This document shows, piece by piece, positions 60,579 to 64,000 of a DNA stretch of 64,000 nucleotides (its first letter is position 1; each line of letters begins with the position of its first letter). The translations under genes and the position numbers were made by a program. The notes under the pieces are model-generated. The model searched no databases and was not told the DNA's origin. It saw only the letters and a list, made by a program, of their open reading frames with translations. This DNA comes from Verrucomicrobiia bacterium (GTDB lineage: Bacteria; Verrucomicrobiota; Verrucomicrobiia; Limisphaerales; Fontisphaeraceae), in contig JAOAIT010000049.1 in assembly GCA_026414565.1 (NCBI GenBank), forward strand, positions 52,373 to 116,372, read 5' to 3'.

Positions 60579-62042
60579 TCAACGCCGGGACCGCGGGCGA
60601 CGGGGGCCGGCGGCGGGTTTTTCCGTGCGTTTGGGCGGAACGGAGCGCGGCCGGGGCTTGGCGCGGAGCACCAGGGGACAGCCTTCGTAGCCGAAGGCCT
60701 TGCGCAATTCGCCGGCCAGATACTTTTTGTATGGCTCTGAGAGCAGCTCGTCCCGATTCACAAATAAAACAAAGGTGGGGGGCGCAGCCTCCACCTGCGT
60801 GGCGTAGAAAAACTTGAGATGATGGCCGAGGTTGCTGATGGGCTGCTTGCGCTCTACTGCAGAAGCCAGCACCCGGTTGAGCACGGCGGTGGGGACGCGC
60901 TGCCGCCATTGGGCGGCCACATAACGGATGGCCTCCAGGAGGCGCTCCAGGTGGAAGCCGGAAAGGGCGGAGGTAAAGATTACCGGGGCATAATCCAGGA
61001 AAAACATGCGCTCCTGCACCCAGGCGGCGAATTCATCGAGCCGGGCGCCGGGCTGGCCGGGGCGATGCTGGCGTTGGGCCTCTTTGATGCGCTCCTGGTA
61101 GAGGTCCCATTTATTGACGACGAGCACACAGGCGCGGTGGTGGTCAACAATCAGATCGGCAATTTTTTTGTCCTGTTCCGTGATGCCGGCCTCGGCATCG
61201 AGCACCAGCACGGCGATATCACAGCGGGCGATGCTGGCCTCGGCGCGATCCACACTAAAAAACTCCACGGAATCCTCCAGCCGCCGTTTTTTGCGGATGC
61301 CGGCCGTATCAATGAGGATGCACGGCTGCCGGATGCCGTCGGTTTCAATTTCAAAGGGCACGTCCACCGCGTCGCGGGTGGTGCCGGGAATGGGGCTGAC
61401 GATGACGCGCTCGCTGTGGGTGAGGGCGTTAATCAAGGACGACTTGCCGACATTGGGGCGGCCGACCAGGGCAATTTTGAGCGGCTCAGCCTTGGGGGAA
61501 TCGGCGGCCGGCCCGGTTGACGGCATTACACCCAGGGCATCCAGCTTTTGCATGACGAGATGCATCAGGGCCGGGATGCCCCGGCCATGCAGGGCGGAGA
61601 CGGGTTGCACAGGATCAAAACCGAGGGCGCTGAACTCGACGCTGGCGGTTTCGAGGCCCTCATGATCGGCCTTGTTGGCCACCACAATGACCGGCTTGCG
61701 CGCTTCGCGCAGCCGCGCCGCCACTTCCTCATCCAACGGGGTAAGCCCCGTCTGTGCGTCCACCACCAGCAGCACCAGGTGGGCGGAGTCAATGGCCACC
61801 TGGACCTGCTGCAACGCCGCCTGCACGATGATGTCATCGGCTTTTTCGCCGCGCAGCAGGCCGATGCCGCCGGTATCCACCAAGGTAAAGGGGCGTCCCT
61901 TCCATTCCGCCTCGGCCGTGACCCGGTCACGGGTTACGCCGGGTTGATCATGGACAATGGCGATGCGCCGCCCAACCAGGCGGTTGAACAGAGCACTTTT
62001 GCCGACATTGGGCCGGCCGACGATGGCGATAACTGCCGACAT
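60579..62042 (-). CDS. der: Ribosome-assembly GTPase Der (EngA)
   Basis: 487 residues from the ATG at 62042. It has two consecutive GTPase domains, which is unique to Der: first P-loop AIVGRPNVGKSALFNRL with DTGG and ANKADH, second P-loop ALVGRPNVGKSSLINAL with DTAGIRKK and VNKWDLYQE. A KH-like C-terminal domain ends near QRYLAGELRKAFGYEG-like sequence (here KKYLAGELRKAFGYEG), followed by a basic tail (RPRSRR). It is needed for 50S ribosome maturation. Confidence 0.96.
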   Translation of the reverse strand: MSAVIAIVGRPNVGKSALFNRLVGRRIAIVHDQPGVTRDRVTAEAEWKGRPFTLVDTGGIGLLRGEKADDIIVQAALQQVQVAIDSAHLVLLVVDAQTGLTPLDEEVAARLREARKPVIVVANKADHEGLETASVEFSALGFDPVQPVSALHGRGIPALMHLVMQKLDALGVMPSTGPAADSPKAEPLKIALVGRPNVGKSSLINALTHSERVIVSPIPGTTRDAVDVPFEIETDGIRQPCILIDTAGIRKKRRLEDSVEFFSVDRAEASIARCDIAVLVLDAEAGITEQDKKIADLIVDHHRACVLVVNKWDLYQERIKEAQRQHRPGQPGARLDEFAAWVQERMFFLDYAPVIFTSALSGFHLERLLEAIRYVAAQWRQRVPTAVLNRVLASAVERKQPISNLGHHLKFFYATQVEAAPPTFVLFVNRDELLSEPYKKYLAGELRKAFGYEGCPLVLRAKPRPRSVPPKRTEKPAAGPRRPRSRR

Positions 62043-62128
62043 CAACGGTAAGGATGACGGGGAGCCGTGCTGGCGAAAAGGAAAAACCAGCGTGGTGAGG
62101 CGTGAGGGGGGGCAGGCCGTCAGGTGAC

Positions 62129-64000
62129 CTAATAAACTTTAATCCGGTAATAACGCTGGCCCCCGCGTGGCGGATAGATTTGCAACTCCATCGAATTTTC
62201 CGTGGCGTGGAGGGGGGCGCCCACGGGCTGCCAAAGGGGAGCGGAGAGGGAATCGGAAGCTTCCAGTTGATACATTTTGCCGGGCAGAGTTGACCATCGA
62301 AGAGTTAGCGCGCCGCTTTGAGCTTCCCACAGGGCGGGCCGGAATTGGGGCGGGGCGTGAACGATGACGGTGAAGCAGTTGGTGGCAGTCAAGTTGGGGG
62401 TGCCATTGTCACGCACGCGCACGCAAATATCATAGACGCCAGCCTGGTGGGCCAGAGGCTGCCAGCTCAAATGCCCCTGGGGTGTCAGCGTGAGGCCGGC
62501 AGGGCCGTTGGCGGGCGGCAGGAAGGTGAGGGTTTGCGGGGGCCAGTCCAGGTCAAAGGCTGTCAACTGGATTTCCAGGCGCTGCCCGGCGATGAGGTTT
62601 TGCGGGGGCACATCTTCGATGATGGGACGGCGGTTGTCGGAGGGGAGGGCGGCGTTGGGCGCTCCCGGGGTGGGTTCGGAGAGGGCGTAAATGCCGGCCT
62701 CACCATCGGGGAAGCGGCCCGAGCTGACATCGGCGAGTTGCAGGCCGAATTGCACTGCATCCACCAGGGTGCCGTCCGGAGCAAACAAAGCGATGGTTTC
62801 ACCATTGCGGCTCAAGGCAAAATTCACGTGGAGGTTGGTGCCGCCGACAAGGTTCTGCCCGGCTTCATTATCCGCCCAGACCAGCAGGAAACCCTGGGGC
62901 GGAATGGTCCAGCCGTTGGGGATGCGGAATTGATAAGGATTATTTAGATTGTCGGTCAGGTAGTAACCGCTTAAATCCACCGGGGTGTCGCCGGCGTTGT
63001 ACAATTCAAACCAGTCCTCGAAGTTGCCATCTGCCGGGTCGGCCAGGGCGGAGCGATTGTCCGCCATCCATTCATTGATGAACACGGGCACCGGCGCCAG
63101 GGCCGGGTTGTTGCTGCTCCCCGGCGTGGGATAATGAAACACCCGCCGGTACACCGGCTGACCGTCGGGATAATTCCCATAGCTCTGCCCCGCCCGCAGC
63201 CCCCGGTAGTTCAAATAGTCCAACACCGCCAGCCCCCCCGCCACCGGCATCACCAGCGCCACCGAACCCGTCCCCCCCGCCAGCCGAAAGTTCGTGTGCC
63301 AGTTCGTCCCCGCACTCTGCCCCGCCTGCCCGTCACACCACACCACCCGATACTCCCCCGGCCCCAACACCGCCCCCGCCGGAAACGCCCACTGCCCCAA
63401 ATTCGTGTACTGATTCGCCAAATACCACCCCGTCAAATCCACCGTATGGCTCCCCCCGTTGTACAACTCCACCCACGGCTCCGCCTCCCCATGGTTGTCC
63501 ACCACCCCGCCCCCGTTCTCCGCCTGCACCTCGTTCACATACACCTCCGGCAGCTCCGGCAACCCCACCGCCCCCACCGCCCCCGCCCCCGGCGACCGCG
63601 CATACCCCGGCGCATGCACCACCACATTCGAATTCACAAACGCCGTCACATACACATGCAAACTCGTCACCGTCGCACTCGGCAAATACCAGAAACTCAC
63701 CGTGTACACCGTCCCCGTCTTCAACACCAGCGGCTGCGCCAGCGACTGCCCCACCGTCTGCGCCCGCCCTGTGGCCACCAGCCGCAAACTATACTGCCCC
63801 CCACGCCGCACCCCCCCGTCCCGCTCCGTCGGCTGCGTCATCGTCCCCCGCACCCAGCTCCCCTCCAGCGGCGCCTCAAAATCCCCGTTCACCACATAGT
63901 TGCTGCCCCCTCCCACCACCGTCCCCTCCTCAACCCGCACATCGTCCAGCCACACCTCCCCCGCATTGCTGAACCGAAAATATAAATTGGTCTGATTCAA
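62129..64000 (-). CDS. Large secreted lamin-tail-domain protein (partial, runs off right edge)
   Basis: The frame is open to the window end, so only the C-terminal 620 or so residues are seen. From the N-terminal side: a carbohydrate-binding jelly-roll-like part (NYVVNGDFEAPLEGSWVRG, SLRLVATGRAQTVGQSL), then two lamin-tail domains (VYVNEVQAENGG with EPWVELYNGGSHTVDLTGWYL, and VFINEWMADNRSAL with EDWFELYNAGDTPVDLSGYYL), a putative-Ig domain (GPAGLTLTPQGHLSWQP) and the shared C-terminal module ending RYYRIKVY. It is probably surface-exposed or secreted. Codon usage changes sharply near 63150: upstream of that point (3' on the plus strand) nearly every codon ends in G. Confidence 0.82.
   Translation of the reverse strand: MNQTNLYFRFSNAGEVWLDDVRVEEGTVVGGGSNYVVNGDFEAPLEGSWVRGTMTQPTERDGGVRRGGQYSLRLVATGRAQTVGQSLAQPLVLKTGTVYTVSFWYLPSATVTSLHVYVTAFVNSNVVVHAPGYARSPGAGAVGAVGLPELPEVYVNEVQAENGGGVVDNHGEAEPWVELYNGGSHTVDLTGWYLANQYTNLGQWAFPAGAVLGPGEYRVVWCDGQAGQSAGTNWHTNFRLAGGTGSVALVMPVAGGLAVLDYLNYRGLRAGQSYGNYPDGQPVYRRVFHYPTPGSSNNPALAPVPVFINEWMADNRSALADPADGNFEDWFELYNAGDTPVDLSGYYLTDNLNNPYQFRIPNGWTIPPQGFLLVWADNEAGQNLVGGTNLHVNFALSRNGETIALFAPDGTLVDAVQFGLQLADVSSGRFPDGEAGIYALSEPTPGAPNAALPSDNRRPIIEDVPPQNLIAGQRLEIQLTAFDLDWPPQTLTFLPPANGPAGLTLTPQGHLSWQPLAHQAGVYDICVRVRDNGTPNLTATNCFTVIVHAPPQFRPALWEAQSGALTLRWSTLPGKMYQLEASDSLSAPLWQPVGAPLHATENSMELQIYPPRGGQRYYRIKVY

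Noticed and set aside
63150..64000. 283-codon plus-strand Pro/Arg/His-rich open frame
   Set aside because: It results from the C-rich complement of the G-ending codons of the minus-strand lamin-tail gene, whose domains are clear.

Overview
The window looks like a stretch of chromosome from a member of the Verrucomicrobiota, most likely the Limisphaerales (subdivision 3) type. This is inferred from style, not from a marker gene. GC content is high by eye. Secreted enzymes carry lamin-tail, putative-Ig and BACON-like modules and end in a recurring module of the form 'YRLxLP'. There is a type II pseudopilin of the planctomycete/verrucomicrobial kind, and carbohydrate-active enzymes (GH172, GH33, GH99-like) are scattered among housekeeping genes. 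I see no rRNA, tRNA, CRISPR array, prophage or insertion sequence.

Layout. 1-4.6 kb: tail of an unknown gene, then a phosphate transporter operon pstS-pstC-pstA with two consecutive, unequal pstB genes. 4.6-13.9 kb: a large secreted subtilisin, a DUF2271 plus ApbE pair, a DUF1593 hydrolase and a PQQ-type beta-propeller. 13.9-18.1 kb: thiC behind a TPP riboswitch, divergent from mutL. 18.4-26.7 kb: two tandem hybrid histidine kinases with paralogous C-terminal halves. 26.8-31.6 kb: RtcB-like ligase, RibD_C reductase, ACT protein plus phenylacetate-CoA ligase, and a GH172 enzyme. 31.7-35.4 kb: a minus-strand operon of KaiC-like ATPase, receiver-like protein and hybrid kinase. 35.6-41.7 kb: RND efflux adaptor and pump, then HDOD and receiver proteins. 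41.8-44.6 kb: patatin lipoprotein and GH99-like enzyme. 45.0-49.6 kb: sucC-sucD, a small protein, pyrR-pyrB and an unknown. 49.6-54.7 kb: a choice-of-anchor M-like protein, pseudopilin, His-rich membrane protein, sialidase and Gfo/Idh/MocA oxidoreductase. 54.7-62.0 kb: parE, DUF1802, maf, M20 peptidase, aldo/keto reductase and der. 62.1 kb to the end: the C-terminal part of a large lamin-tail surface protein that runs off the right edge.

The most interesting point is the two PstB proteins. PstB1 keeps the LSGGQ signature but has lost the Q-loop glutamine and the H-loop histidine. PstB2 keeps those but has lost the signature. Together they would form one consensus and one degenerate ATP site, as in asymmetric ABC heterodimers. 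Other notable signals are a set of promoters whose -10 box lies exactly 6 nt from the start codon (probable leaderless mRNAs), an elaborated TPP riboswitch placed right at its promoter, a KaiC-receiver-kinase operon without kaiA/kaiB, a hairpin-rich leader before the kinases, and an abrupt codon-usage switch near 63.15 kb inside the last gene.
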